Below are positions 46,501 to 57,702 of a stretch of DNA of 64,000 nucleotides, one piece after another; within the stretch, counting starts at the first letter, position 1; each line of letters opens with the position of its first letter. The notes beneath the pieces are model-generated. The model was not told where the DNA came from. It did not search any database and saw nothing but the letters and a program-made list of their open reading frames with translations. The position numbers were made by a program, and so were the translations under genes. Source of the stretch: Podocnemis expansa (lineage: Eukaryota; Chordata; Testudines; Podocnemididae); assembly GCA_007922195.1 (NCBI GenBank), contig ML681992.1, forward strand, positions 41,565,221 through 41,629,220. Reading direction: 5' to 3'.

Positions 46501-48177
46501 AATGCAGGCAGACAGCTATGCAGAGAGCAGTGTAGTTCCCAAGGCCTGTGAGCAACTATAGTCCTTTAAGCATAAACTCCTGTTACATATTATTTTACAA
46601 GTAAAACATAAGACTAGAGTGGTGCAGGATTTTGTCATTCTTGAAACAATGAATAAAAGTATAGCATAAAACCATCTGTGCCACAAAACCACAACTGAAA
46701 CCATTCCATCTGGAAACAACCTTGTGATTTTTATCACATCAAGATTAAATTGTTGTACAGAGCTGTAGATGAGGTGACAATCTAAAACAATTTTGAGAGA
46801 GAGAGAGTAAAGAATGCAGCAGCTTTGCAGGAGCGAAGCACCAGTATTTTAGGTTCTAAAAAACAAAGCCCTAATGGCTTGGGACCTGCCTCCCTGAAAG
46901 AGCTTCTCTCCCAGGAATGTATTTGCCATAGTTTTTGCCAACATTGGTGTTTGAGATGGATTATTTTCTGCACAAAAGATGGAAGATACCTAAATGACAT
47001 TTTCTGGGGGACTTTGCATTCTGAAACTTGCTCCTAATCCTGTATTTCAAAATAGTTCTAATTTGCTGACTTTCCAAGTGTGCTGCAAGAGCCATCAGTG
47101 TAGACACAGCAGCAACATAAGTACAGACACATGCACTGAACTAAGCAGAAAGTGCAATGTTTATTAAATTTTAAACACAGAGGAAGGGCACTATTCACCC
47201 ACCACTCATACTCTCCTACACCTGGCACTTAATGGGTTACCATAACCCTGTAACTTGGGGTAGGTTCTCCTCACCATAGAGCCAGAAGACAGCTCCCTCT
47301 GAGTCCTCGCATGCTGTGAGGGCCGCAGAGAGTGTAGAAGTGAGGTAGAAAATACTTTTTTGTTGCTTTTTTATTTTAGATACCAGCGTGTTTTTTTACC
47401 AGTGATGGATGGTCTTCATTATCATATTGTAAATGTAATTAATTTTTAGGAGAATTAAAGGCTATAGAGGGAATCTCAATAATATGGGGATCAACACAAT
47501 TTTATTTTATTCTTATATTTGGTCATTACAAACCCATCTGCACCCTTACTGAATTTGAGAGATACAATTGTTGTTATATTCATGATGCTCAGAGAAATAC
47601 ACATGCTTATTGTTTTGGCTACTTATTTTACTTAACAAAATGCCCAGGCACACTAAAGAAATTCCATGAGTTTCTGTTCTCTCTTCCCCAAGGACATGTC
47701 TCAAGTGTCAAAGGAGATAAACACTCTTGGCCAAAAATCCCAAACTTAGCAAGGGATTTATATGGACTGTTGTGACCATAAACACCCTTGTGTTCACACC
47801 CCCACAAAACTGAAATGACATTTGTGTTGAATATTCATTGTAAGACACCGTTTGAAAGCTAATCACATATTGATCATGATTATTACTATTATTGTAAAAT
47901 GCCTGTGTTAACCTCATTTGAAGTTACAAATTCCCTCTATGATGTTACAAGAAATGTTTAAAACAGACAGCTAATGATAATAAAAATGATGAACAGGTCT
48001 ATCCTAGACAAAGGAGTGTGGGGTTACCTCAATTTATATGTTAGCCAAAAATCAAGCTATCAAGCTAAACCAGAAGGAATTGCCTTGCGCCTGAGCTCAA
48101 GAGACAAAGAGCTAATATTGCTCATATTCCCAAAGAGACATAGGAGACTGAATCCCAAAGTCTCCCTACCTTTCAGG
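43576..48177. other. Unique AT-rich DNA, no gene recognised
   Basis: About 4.6 kb without a convincing exon or repeat family. A C9 run lies near 44100 and a T8-T9 run near 44305. Confidence 0.4.
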
Positions 48178-48240
48178 AAAAAAAAAAAAAAGTTTTTCAG
48201 GGGGAATTTGAGAGCGAGAGAGAGCGAGAGCGAGAAAGAC
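48178..48240. repeat. A-run and GAGAGC-type simple repeat
   Basis: A run of about 15 A (48179-48192) is followed by GAGAGCGAGAGAGAGCGAGA at 48210-48240. Confidence 0.85.
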
Positions 48241-48274
48241 TGACTTCATCTTTATCTTTCACATAAAAAGAAAA

Positions 48275-48610
48275 AATTCTGTGGAAGGCTCTGACTGCCA
48301 ACCACATCAGACAAAGAATAATTGGTGAGAAACCACCTTAAAGATTTTTTTTAAACTTTTGATGTGTTTCCACCTTTATTTGCCTGTAACTATCTTTGTA
48401 TTACTCATGTTACTTGGCATCATTTAATCTTTATCCTGTTAAGAAACTTGATTTACTTTAACCTAAACCAATTGAAGTGTACTTATTAACTCCAGTTAAT
48501 GCGTCAAGAGGCTGGGGATTGAATCTTTAAAAGAACAAAACAAAAACATATTTCTCTGAGTGATACACAAGGAGGCTGGACATTTCAGGGCAGACAGTTT
48601 GGGAGAAATT
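48275..48610 (+). repeat. Dispersed repeat, copy 2 (possible LTR)
   Basis: Paralogue of 25960-26260. Shared words include GTGGAAGGCTCTGACTG, TTGGTGAGAAACCACCTT and TTACTTGGCATCATTTAATC, followed by a TTGATTTACTTTAACCTAAA-type segment and AACTCCAGTTAATG. The class is unknown. Confidence 0.5.
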
Positions 48611-48751
48611 TTGGATAGGGATGTGTTGGGATCAACTGACTAGTAGCATGCTGGATGGTTGAGAATTGCAACCCAAAATGAGACAACTCTAAAATGCAGC
48701 TTTTTGCACCTTTTGTCTTGCTGTAATTTTCTATACTATTTTTAGATTAGT

Positions 48752-48776
48752 TTGTGTGTGTGCGTGCGCACGCACT
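48752..48776. repeat. TG/CG alternating simple repeat
   Basis: TGTGTGTGTGCGTGCGCACG followed by CAC, a purine-pyrimidine alternation that could form Z-DNA. Confidence 0.8.
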
Positions 48777-49998
48777 CTGTATAAACTCTTTAACAGAAGT
48801 CTTTAACTGGAAAATGTAAATATATTGCAAATGGGAAGTCATAAATCCAAGGAATATTTTGGTCAAAAAGGACAATTCCTGTATAAGATACCAGCTGGTA
48901 ACATGTGATCTGAACTTGAGGACAAACAACTATGGAAGACTATTTTTTTAAATGTCCCAATTTAAAAGAATTTAATAAACTCTCCATTCAAGATACTTCA
49001 GAGAGGAGTGGTTCTTGAAGGATGTTATCAAAAAGATACAAAACAAAAATCAAACTACTTCTTCCCATTTCCTTCTTTCATAGAGAAAGGCTTCAGTTAA
49101 CCTCCTACAAAATTCTCTTTGAAAGTAATTTCTTCTAAGCAATCTAAACCCTTGAAACTTTAAGAAAAATATTGATGCTTGGAGAGTGTTTTATAGAGGA
49201 TGCTGGTTACTTCTATTTCACTCATTTTTCCTGTCACTGTAAATTTTGTTTACTACTTTAATGCTTGAAGGTGGCACCAGCTTTTTAAAATTGTTTATTT
49301 TCAAATATTTTATTTAAATGCAAAGCTTCTAATAACATCCTAATATCATTGTTATTGAATTGGTGAACTGCTTTGTGTACCAACATGGAATTTGATGATC
49401 TTGCTAGACAATACTTATAGACGGAGCCATTTGAGTGAGAATATTAATTGGGGAATTAATTCATTATGTGGGAATGCTTAAACAACTTCCTCACCAAACA
49501 CAGAAAGACAAGAATGACCTCTTCAAAGACTATTAAGAGAAAACAACAAAAACTTCTTCAATGATTATTCAAGTTTAAACAATAATATGAGCTAATTAAG
49601 TTTAAAAGACTATTTTGAGAACCGAAAAAAAAATCTTTCATATAGAAAGTCAGAGTGTTTGGACTTAACTGAAGCAGAATTTCAACTCCTATTAAATTCT
49701 GAAAAAACTAACAGGATCTCTTAGAAATGGAGTGACTAAAAAGTCATAAGTCTAACTTTAAAGATGCTTTGAGACTTTCCTGCCATGAGAACAAAAGCAA
49801 GTAGACGTATGCTGCATATGCATTAAATAGATTACATATTCATGAGTTGAAGATCATACTAAGCTCCAACCCAAAAGGCAAGCAATAAAGGAATGACAGT
49901 AGTTAATTTCAAATCTAGTCATGCCTGAAAGTTTATATTTCTCCTTCCATTAAACTATGGAAAAGAGGGTTATAAAAACCTATCTGAATTGCACAATC
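48777..49998. other. Unique AT-rich DNA, no feature seen
   Basis: No repeat family or exon is recognised in this stretch. Confidence 0.4.
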
Positions 49999-50130
49999 CA
50001 GGGGCATCAATGGCACTGGGCACATGAGGTACGTGCCCCAAATCCTGGCGCCAGTGCCCTGGGTCTGGCAGGGCCCTGCCTTTCCCACCAATTTAGCTCC
50101 TTCTGCACCGGTGGCTTTGTTGTGTAGCTC
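49999..50130 (+). repeat. End of a GC-rich MITE of the 29854 family
   Basis: CAGGGGCATCAATGGCACTG, followed by GTACGTGCCCCAAATCC, matches the termini at 54080 and the complement of 30358, with one arm of the CACGTG palindrome altered. The right end is not found, so the copy is probably truncated. Confidence 0.6.
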
Positions 50131-50349
50131 AACAACCAGAGGGAAGATAAATCTTTTAGACCTCAGAGGAGCCACTCGTGTAACTACACTACTGTATAGA
50201 CAGCTCTAATTACAACCACAACATGTTGATGACCATTCCCTCTCCTATGAAAGATTAGTTTCCATGTTTGTTGCACTACATTGGCATATATTAATAGTTT
50301 CTATGTGCACTAAAACTTTTTAAAAAATCAAGAATATATCCTTTAGCTC

Positions 50350-51525
50350 TCATAAAATCATAGAAGCTAGAAAGAACCATGAGAGGCCATGAAGTCCCAT
50401 CCCCAGCAGTCATGGCAGGGCCTAGAACACTTTTTAACCATCTCTGACAGGTGCTTATTTATCTAGCTCTTAAAAACTTCCAATGATGGAGATTCTGCAA
50501 CCTGTCTAGGCAACTTCTTCCAGTTGTTAATCACCCTGACAGTTAGGAATTTTTTCCTAATGTCCAACCTAAACCTTCCTTGTTCTAATTTAAGCCCATT
50601 GCTTCTTATCCCATAATTGGCAGTTAAGGAGAACAGTTTTTCTTCTTCTTCCCCATGGCAACTTCTTAGGTACTTGAAAACTGCTATTTTCCCTCTCAGT
50701 CTTCTATTTTCTAGATTAAACAAACCCATCCCTTTCAATCTTCTCTCATAAGTCAGGTTTTCAAGATGTTAATCATTAGTGCTGCTCCCTTCTGGACTTT
50801 CTCCAATTTTTTCACATCTTTCCTGAAATGAGGTGCCCTAATCAGGGCCGAGTAGAGTGGAAGAATTTTGTCTCATGTCTCACAATATTCCTGTTAATAC
50901 ATCCCAGAATTTTTTTTTTTTTTGCACGCAGCAAAGTTACACTGTTGACTCATATTTAACTTGCAGTCCACTATGATACACCCAGATCCCTTTCCACAGT
51001 ACTCCTTCTAAGGCAGCCATTGCCCATTTTGTATATGTGCAATGGATTGTTCTTTCCTAAGTTGAGTACTCTACACTTCTCTTTATTGAATTTCATTCTG
51101 TTTACCTCAGACTATTTCACCAGTTTCTCCAAAACATTTTGAATTGTGATCCTGTCCTCCAAAGCATTTGCAACCCTTCCCAGCTTTGTGTCATTGGCAA
51201 ACTTTATAAATGTACACTCTATGCCATCTTCTAAGTCATTGATAAAATTATTGACCAGAACCAAACCCACAACAAATCCCTGCAGTAGCCCCTCATTACA
51301 CCTTTTAGGATCACTGTGAACTATTGATGATAACTCTCTGGGAATGGTTATCCAACTGATTTTTCACCTGTCTTATAGTAGCTCCATCTACATTGTACCT
51401 CCCTAGTTTGTTAATCAGAAGGTGATGTGAGTGTGTATCCAAAGCCTTACTAAAGTCTAGGTATACCACACCTACTGCTTCCCCCCATCCACAAGGCTTG
51501 TTACGCAATCATAGAAATCAATATT
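50350..51525 (-). mobile_element. 5'-truncated CR1 LINE copy
   Basis: Begins AAAATCATAGAAGCTAG (complement of the CR1 3' end) and reaches back to ORF2 motif A. Minus-strand translation of 50463-50738 gives RRLRGKIAVFKYLRS, EEEEKLFSLTANYGIR and RFRLDIRKKFLTVRVINNW, the conserved CR1 C-terminus. 51311-51508 gives GVVYLDFSKALDTHSHHLL, the motif A region. Stops and frameshifts separate these parts. Confidence 0.9.
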
Positions 51526-52279
51526 TAACTACATATTAGGATTTGGTGAGACTTTAATCCTAATTTCTATGAAACTAAGTATCTATACAGGCATACCGAC
51601 AGCAAACAATATTTATATATTTCTGCCCTTGTATTATCCAAATGAGAGATGTATGGCTGTCTCATCTATGCAGTAAACTGGAACACAAATTCCAAAACAT
51701 TAATCCTAGTCATACCAGCAGTTCCCTCCCCTTCTACCTTCAGGTAAGTCATTCTGGTGCATTTGCCATACCTGTACATTAATATTAAAAATTATATATA
51801 TATTGCGGTAAGGTCTAGCTCAGCACCCCATTGTACTAGACATTACACAAACATGAAAAAAAGTGTAGACAATCAAAGAGAAGTTGGGCTAGTTATCTAC
51901 ACCACAGTGTTTTACGGAGATTATTTTATATGTAGATAAAGCCATTATTTCTTCCATGCATCAAAAGACAGAAAAAGCTAGTTACATGATGCCTTGCTGA
52001 TGAGTTCCCAAATCTGATAAGTAAAGAGAGACTCGATGAAGGTGCTTTTATGTGTGAACAGCACTGAACCCATTTACATGATACTGGCCAAAGCTGTATT
52101 TGGTTCTTGAATTCTATAAATACTGCAGAAAGACCTGTGGTCAGAAAGAAGCTCAGTTGCCTTTCAGTACATAAGAACTGATGGGTCACCACCAGAAAAC
52201 CTTTCCAATGTATGGAAGGTTATTGCTGATACTTGATTTTTTCACCGCCCTGTGAGGACAGTGTTTATGAGGTGTTGAC
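51526..52279. other. Unique AT-rich DNA, no feature seen
   Basis: No repeat family or exon is recognised in this stretch. Confidence 0.4.
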
Positions 52280-52378
52280 GCTCATAGAACCTGGAAGAAA
52301 CCTTGAGAGTTGAGTCCAGTCCCTTATAATCATTGCAGGACTAAATACCATCTTAAACCATCTCTAACAGGCGCAGCT
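52280..52378 (-). repeat. CR1 3'-end fragment
   Basis: CTCATAGAACCTGGAAGAAA, GAGTCCAGTCCCTTATAATC and AACCATCTCTAACAGG are the complement of the CR1 3' UTR. Only about 100 bp remain. Confidence 0.8.
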
Positions 52379-53077
52379 GAGATTGCTCCTTTTGGAGCAA
52401 CCTAGATGTGACCTCTGACTGAAAGATCTGAGCTATGAAACTCCTCTAGTCATTCCCACACTCAGTGTTTATGTGAGGTCACTAGGGAGATATGGAGACA
52501 ATTTAAGACAATCCCATCAGTGTGCTAATGACTCATGTTTCAGTCTCCTTTTCATCAGTGGAGATTGAGATATCAACAAAGATACCTGGGATGAATTCTG
52601 GGAAAAGAAAGGAGAGATGAAGTTAATTGACAGAGCACTATTTAAGTTTTTGGCAAAGCCTAACTGATCAGATAGTTGGAGGTGCTGTCAGCCTCTTGTC
52701 AAAGGATTTTTACAGTTAGAAAGTCTAACCTGGTTAATCAAATCTTCTGACTTTTCAATGCATTATGGCCAGAAGCACCTTTCTTCCCTACAAGGATGGA
52801 CATGTCAAAGGCATCCTTGTCATTACCACCTCCAAACTAGACAACAGTATCACTTTGTCCCTAGGACTTGTCCGGAAAGCACTAAGTCTTTTGCCCCACT
52901 TCCAAGAGAAATGGAAGCTTGAGCATTTCACAACTTCCAGTCCTTTTCTGGATCAATTACTAATTACTATTTAGAAGCTCTGAATGCTACTCAAGGGACT
53001 TCTGCTTCTTTTCTGATCTGCTATTGCCAGCCAGCTGCAGGCATCGGATATGCTGCAGCTACCTATCAGGCTTGAAA
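52379..53077. other. Unique DNA, no feature seen
   Basis: A plus-strand open frame at 52765-52974 has no recognised domain. Confidence 0.4.
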
Positions 53078-53213
53078 AACATGGAGTCCTGTGGCACTTA
53101 AAATTCTAAACACATTTATTTATCGCATGAGCTTTTATGGGGGAAAAATCCCACTTCATTAAATGCTTTGAAGATAGTTCCCCCATCTTCAAAGCATCGA
53201 TGAAGTGGGATTT
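53078..53213. mobile_element. Fold-back Penelope tail element
   Basis: A minus-strand tail (TGGAGTCCTGTGGCACTTAA, then TCGCATGAGCTTTTATGGGG, up to 53175) meets a plus-strand tail copy (from 53184). The arms 53149-53175 and 53185-53211 are near-perfect complements: ATCCCACTTCATTAAATGCT against AGCATCGATGAAGTGGGAT, with one small mismatch. The plus-strand arm is cut short just after GTGGGAT. Its target duplication is not identifiable. Confidence 0.8.
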
Positions 53214-54387
53214 AATTGAATCATTTTACAGTGCTCTGCAAAATGTCTCATTGGGCAGTCTGCAGACAATAGACACTCTGACAATCTACAGAATATATTT
53301 TTCACAGCTTCTGCCCTTAGAAGTTGGTATTATGAGGATTTATCTGTTAATTAAAACTCAAAACAGGGCTGTTTCTATTGACTAAAGGGGGTTGGGTCAG
53401 GCCCTAAGAACAAGCAATGTTCATTAGTTACAATTAAAAAATCATTTTGAATGTACCTTAAAAATGCTCTGATAGCTCCTCTATAAATACATATATTAAA
53501 ATATAGTATTCCCTTAAGCTTCTCTCATTGATTGTTCTGCTTTTCAGCACCTCTATATGCTTTCTCTCTCACTCACACACACACCACTCTCCTTTGGGTG
53601 GAAAGAATGAATACAGTCTCAAGCATGAATATTAGGACAAGAAAAGTTAGAAGATATCACAATTAGTTATTGTACCTGGATTATTATTAGTGCCACAACA
53701 GTGCTGTATTTCAAATATGAAGGAAAAGTTTTATGTAGAAACACACTGAATACATTTTGGGCAATGACTTAACTACAAAGACCCCCTTTCTTTGTGCTCT
53801 CCTATATTTCACAATTCTCACTATATCTAAGTCAGTTGACCTATAAAACCCACACGGTCTAGGACAGTGCTTCCCAACCTGTGGTCCGTGGTCCACTGGT
53901 GGGAGGGAAGATAATTATTGCAGGTAAATGTACTGTGATGAGAGCAATGTTTGTGAGTGAGCATAACAGATTATTAGAAACAGCTGCATTTTTAATAGCC
54001 CCTTTGTACACGTTTGACTTATCAGCCATAAGCTATGTTAAAAAATACTAAAATGACTGGCTTCCATGGTGGTTTGCAACAGTGGCATTGCTAGCACTGG
54101 GCATGCGGGGCACGTGCCCCGAATCTCAGGGCTGGTGCCCCCGATGTATTTTGCCCAGTGCCAGCACCCCAATGCACCCCTTAAATTTTCCCAGGCACCA
54201 GCAGGCACGGCAGTAAATGCTGCGGAAGCATGTACTGCCGGGGAGGGAGGAGGGAAGCTCCAGCCCAGCCCACAGCTCATTGGGAGGAGGCGGGGGCGGA
54301 GCTGAGCTTCCACATGGCTGGGAGAAGTTTGTTTGTCTCCTCATGGCAGCAGCCGGCTCAGGACGCCAGGTAGCCCCAGGGCTGGCA

Positions 54388-54557
54388 TGCTGGGAATGCG
54401 GGGGGGGGGGGGCGGCAGGGCCNNNNNNNNNNNNNNNNNNNNNNNNNNNNNNNNNNNNNNNNNNNNNNNNNNNNNNNNNNNNNNNNNNNNNNNNNNNNNN
54501 NNNNNNNNNNNNNNNNNNNNNNTGCTGGGAATGCGGGGGGGGGGGGGCGGCAGGGCC
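54388..54557. other. Assembly gap (100 N at 54423-54522) flanked by identical 35-bp sequence
   Basis: The 35 bases before the N run (54388-54422) and the 35 after it (54523-54557) are identical, including a run of 13 G. The round gap size of 100 is a common placeholder. Either the contigs overlap here or a tandem GC-rich repeat was not resolved. Confidence 0.95.
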
Positions 54558-54700
54558 TGGTCTAGCGGCAGGGGGGCAGAGGCTGAGGCCGGGGGGCTGG
54601 TGGCAATTGGGGGCCCGGGGCAGGGCTTGGGCTAGCGGTGGGGGAGCAGGGACTGGGGGGGCGGGGGCTGGTAATGTGGCAGCAATTGAGGGAAGTCGGA
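54551..54700. repeat. Two imperfect GC-rich tandem units (~70 bp)
   Basis: CAGGGCCTGGTCTAGCGGCA ... GGGGGCTGGTGGCAATTGG is followed by CAGGGCTTGGGCTAGCGGTG ... GGGGGCTGGTAATGTGGCAG. With the 35-bp unit beside the gap this suggests a GC-rich minisatellite that defeated assembly. Confidence 0.65.
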
Positions 54701-55627
54701 GCAGGGCCTGGGCCTGGTGTGGCAGGGATTGATTTGGGGTTACAAACTTGTTCACACTTTTATTGAAACCTAAGGTATAGCTATAAAGTATGTTATAGCC
54801 AAGATGTTTGGAAATATAACAATACAGATGTTTAGTTAGTTGTGCTATACAATAATAAAGATAACCAAAGAAATTCTATATGTTCTTCCTAGCTCTTAAT
54901 TCCAGGTTTATTTTGTCCTAAGTCTAAGTTAGATTGCTCTTAGGAGGGACTTACCATTTCTTTGTCATATCTCTTTGTCACACACACACCTAAGCAAGTA
55001 TAACAACTTTGTATTTTATAAACATAAAACATATTAGAAGTACAGGATATGTTTTTGCATATGTACCAGTAGCCCAAATCATACGGGTTAAACTTCCATC
55101 ATTAACCTGTCCTGCCCCCATCCAGACATTTACACAGATTGGTTATAGAAGCTGCCAGGACTGGCAGACTGGGGCTAAATCCAGGAGCAGTTGTCTAATT
55201 TTTTCCTGAATAATCCATTTTTGTCATTAAATCCATAGTCCCTGCCTAGAGAAGCATCACAGCACAGTTGTTCTTCAAACCAGTGACAATGCTTTGTACC
55301 AGATTTGTTCAGATAACTTTCATTTAGTAACTTCTCCCCAGATATGACAATACCTATCCTTTCTTTTTCATACAGCACCAACCAGCCAAAATCAGCCTTT
55401 AGTTATACAGTCATCTAACTTGAATAGCCATGTGTTGTTGAAATTCAGCCTCTGGTGGCGCGGGGTGATACCCTGTAACTTTCATTGGGTAAATAGATCA
55501 CAGATACAACTGCAGTTTAGCCAAAAATTTAAGATACAACTAGAAAAATGATTTTTTTTTTTTTAAAGGAAGGGCCTAGCTTAGACTTGGGTGATATTGG
55601 GGGTGGGGGGCATACTGCTCAGGCTTG
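54701..55627. other. AT-rich interior of the inner hAT element
   Basis: No transposase or exon is recognised here. A T-run of 13 lies near 55552-55564. Confidence 0.4.
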
Positions 55628-56322
55628 TGTAAAGGAAATTGCAAGATGGAATAATTTCTGTTTGGAAGTTCCCTGTGAGAGTCTCTGTTTGCTAAGACAA
55701 CATTAATTACAGAATGTATATCAAGTCGGGGAGCTAGTGACTTAGATAGATAAAAAAGGTGATCCACAAATTTAGATTGTAAGACAATCCCTCCTGTCTA
55801 GACCCTGATGGGAAGCCATCAACCTAGTCTGGTAAACAGATTGATGGGGGCCAGGTAGCCAAGGGGTCACAGGAGTCTGGCCACTCTCATTGATCAAGGA
55901 CAGTAACTGTTACCCAAATAAGCTGTAAACAACAACAGAGGCGGGCTAAGTATATGCTGCCTATTAAATATAATCTAATTGTGTAACCTGCATATTAAGA
56001 GTAGTAACACCATGTAGGGATTTTAGGCATGATGTAACTTGTTATATTATGCATAAGCTTGTTGCATTAAGTACATCGTATTTTTCATGTTAGAAGGTAT
56101 GTATGACCTGTAACCCCTATACTGGAGGTCTTGCTCTGAGAGGCTGGCTTCTCTTTGCTTCCCTGTGGTGCAGTTCTTTTTATTATTCAGCTGAATAATA
56201 AACTCTGAACCACACCTTGTTCTCTGCTTATTCCAGTATCAGCTGGGAATGAGCCTTCATCTTTGGGGAGGATTCATGGTTTCTCTTTCCATGTTGAGGA
56301 CCCGGACCAGTTTTCCCCCACA
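55628..56322 (+). mobile_element. Retroviral-type LTR, plus strand
   Basis: Starts TGTAAAGGAAATTGC and ends TTTTCCCCCACA (695 bp, TG...CA). The 3' 150 bp (TATTATTCAGCTGAATAATA, then CTCTGAACCACACCTTGTTC) match the LTR at 11292-12070 in reverse; the upstream U3 part differs, so it is a related subfamily. The polyadenylation signal is AATAAA at 56197-56202. The bases on its two sides do not match as a target duplication, unlike the 11.3-kb copy. Confidence 0.7.
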
Positions 56323-56439
56323 CCTGCATGGGGTGGGGGTTATGGGTGGGGTAGGGAGCTTGGGGGGGGGGATGAGAAGTGGTTGCAAATGACTTCTTGG
56401 ATGGGGGTCTGGGCAATACAAGAAGAAGCCCTCCTATTT

Positions 56440-56719
56440 GGACACCTCAGCTACCTGGCCCCCGTCAACCTGTTTACCAGACTAGGTTGATAGCTTCCCA
56501 GCAGGGTCCAGACAGAAGGGACTGTCTTATAATATACATTTGTGGATCACCCTTATTATCTATAGAGACAGTCTACCTTCTTATCGATCTAAGCCACTAG
56601 TTTCTCTGACTATCTATGACTTGATATACATTCTGTAATTATTGTTGTCTTAGCAAACACAGAGCCTCTCACACAGAGCTTCCAAATCAAAATGACTCCA
56701 TCTTGCAATTTCCTTTACA
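56440..56719 (-). repeat. Inverted copy of the LTR 5' part
   Basis: The complement of 56440-56719 matches 55628-55870: CAAGATGGAGTCATTTTG, TTGCTAAGACAACAATAATT, ACAGAATGTATATCAAGTCA and GTCTGGTAAACAGG all have counterparts. The match ends near 56447; the region 56323-56440 is GC-rich and unrelated. Confidence 0.8.
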
Positions 56720-57614
56720 GAGGGTTCCAGGGCCCACCAAATTATTTTTTTAACCACTGTGTGAGGGTGAAGGCTCTCTTCTTCCTGGATTGATTTCTCA
56801 GTAATTGTGTGGGGCACAGACATAAAGTAGGGGGACAGACAAAGAATTAAATTTACCTTTAAAGTATATGTTAGCTAATGTTGTATGTCCTTCAGTGTCA
56901 TAAGTTAAATAATTTTGTAATAACATATAACAGACATAACCAATGTCCAACAAGACTCCATAGTGGTAGTTTGGAACTCCTGCTTAAGCATTGTACTGCA
57001 TTTTGTATACTTGATGAAATCTGGTTTAGGCTTATGCTGTATATTTTCTTTTAAATGTGTGAACAAGGTGTGTTTGTGAATTACCATCTAAATAGCCAAA
57101 CAATGCGGACATCTCCAATGAAAGCAAACAGAAGGAGCCACCCCATACAGAAAACAACAAAATACAATCAAGTCTGCAAGTGGCTGGTGACCAATGAGCT
57201 CACAAGACCCCTGAGGCAACATGCCACAACAAATCGCATAGACAAAGGTGGGGGAGAGGGGGTATTAGGAGTTGGCTTAAGTGTGGGGAGGGAAATAGGA
57301 GGGCTTTAAACAATTAAACAGTTCCTTTACATATTTCTATCAATGGTGCTCAAAAGAAAAGAATCCAACATCCTGTGCAACTGGATTTGGGTTGTGGGGC
57401 AAGTAGGGGCACAAACAGTAAGATCAGACTGGTTAGATTACTGAGTATCATTTATTTACTGCCACTCTTCAGACTGGAAGTACTATTTAATTCTGCTCTT
57501 CTCTTTTGCTCTCTTATACACAGCTTAAGAACACCAGACATTAAAACACAAAGTTAGCCTTTCTCTTGTTAACAAGCTCTTGAGGGCTAGCCATTAGTGT
57601 AGTGTAGCTCAACG
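56720..57614. other. Interior of the inner hAT element, no gene recognised
   Basis: The open frame 57055-57309 (84 codons, plus strand) has no domain I recognise. A purine-rich run lies at 57247-57305. Confidence 0.35.
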
Positions 57615-57702
57615 AAACAAGTAAGGAGTCTTGTGGCACCTTTAAAGAGTAACAAATGTATTTATTGCAGAGCTTCTTGTGGTTGAATTCCCACTTCCAA
57701 GG
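57615..57702 (-). repeat. PLE 3' tail fragment
   Basis: AAGGAGTCTTGTGGCACCTT, TAAAGAGTAACAAATGTATT and GAATTCCCACTTCC give the PLE tail in reverse. It lies within the inner hAT element, so it inserted after, or was carried by, that element. Confidence 0.8.

Noticed and set aside
54126..54755. 171- and 209-codon frames spanning the N gap
   Set aside because: The N run has no stops by definition, and the flanks are G-rich repeats.
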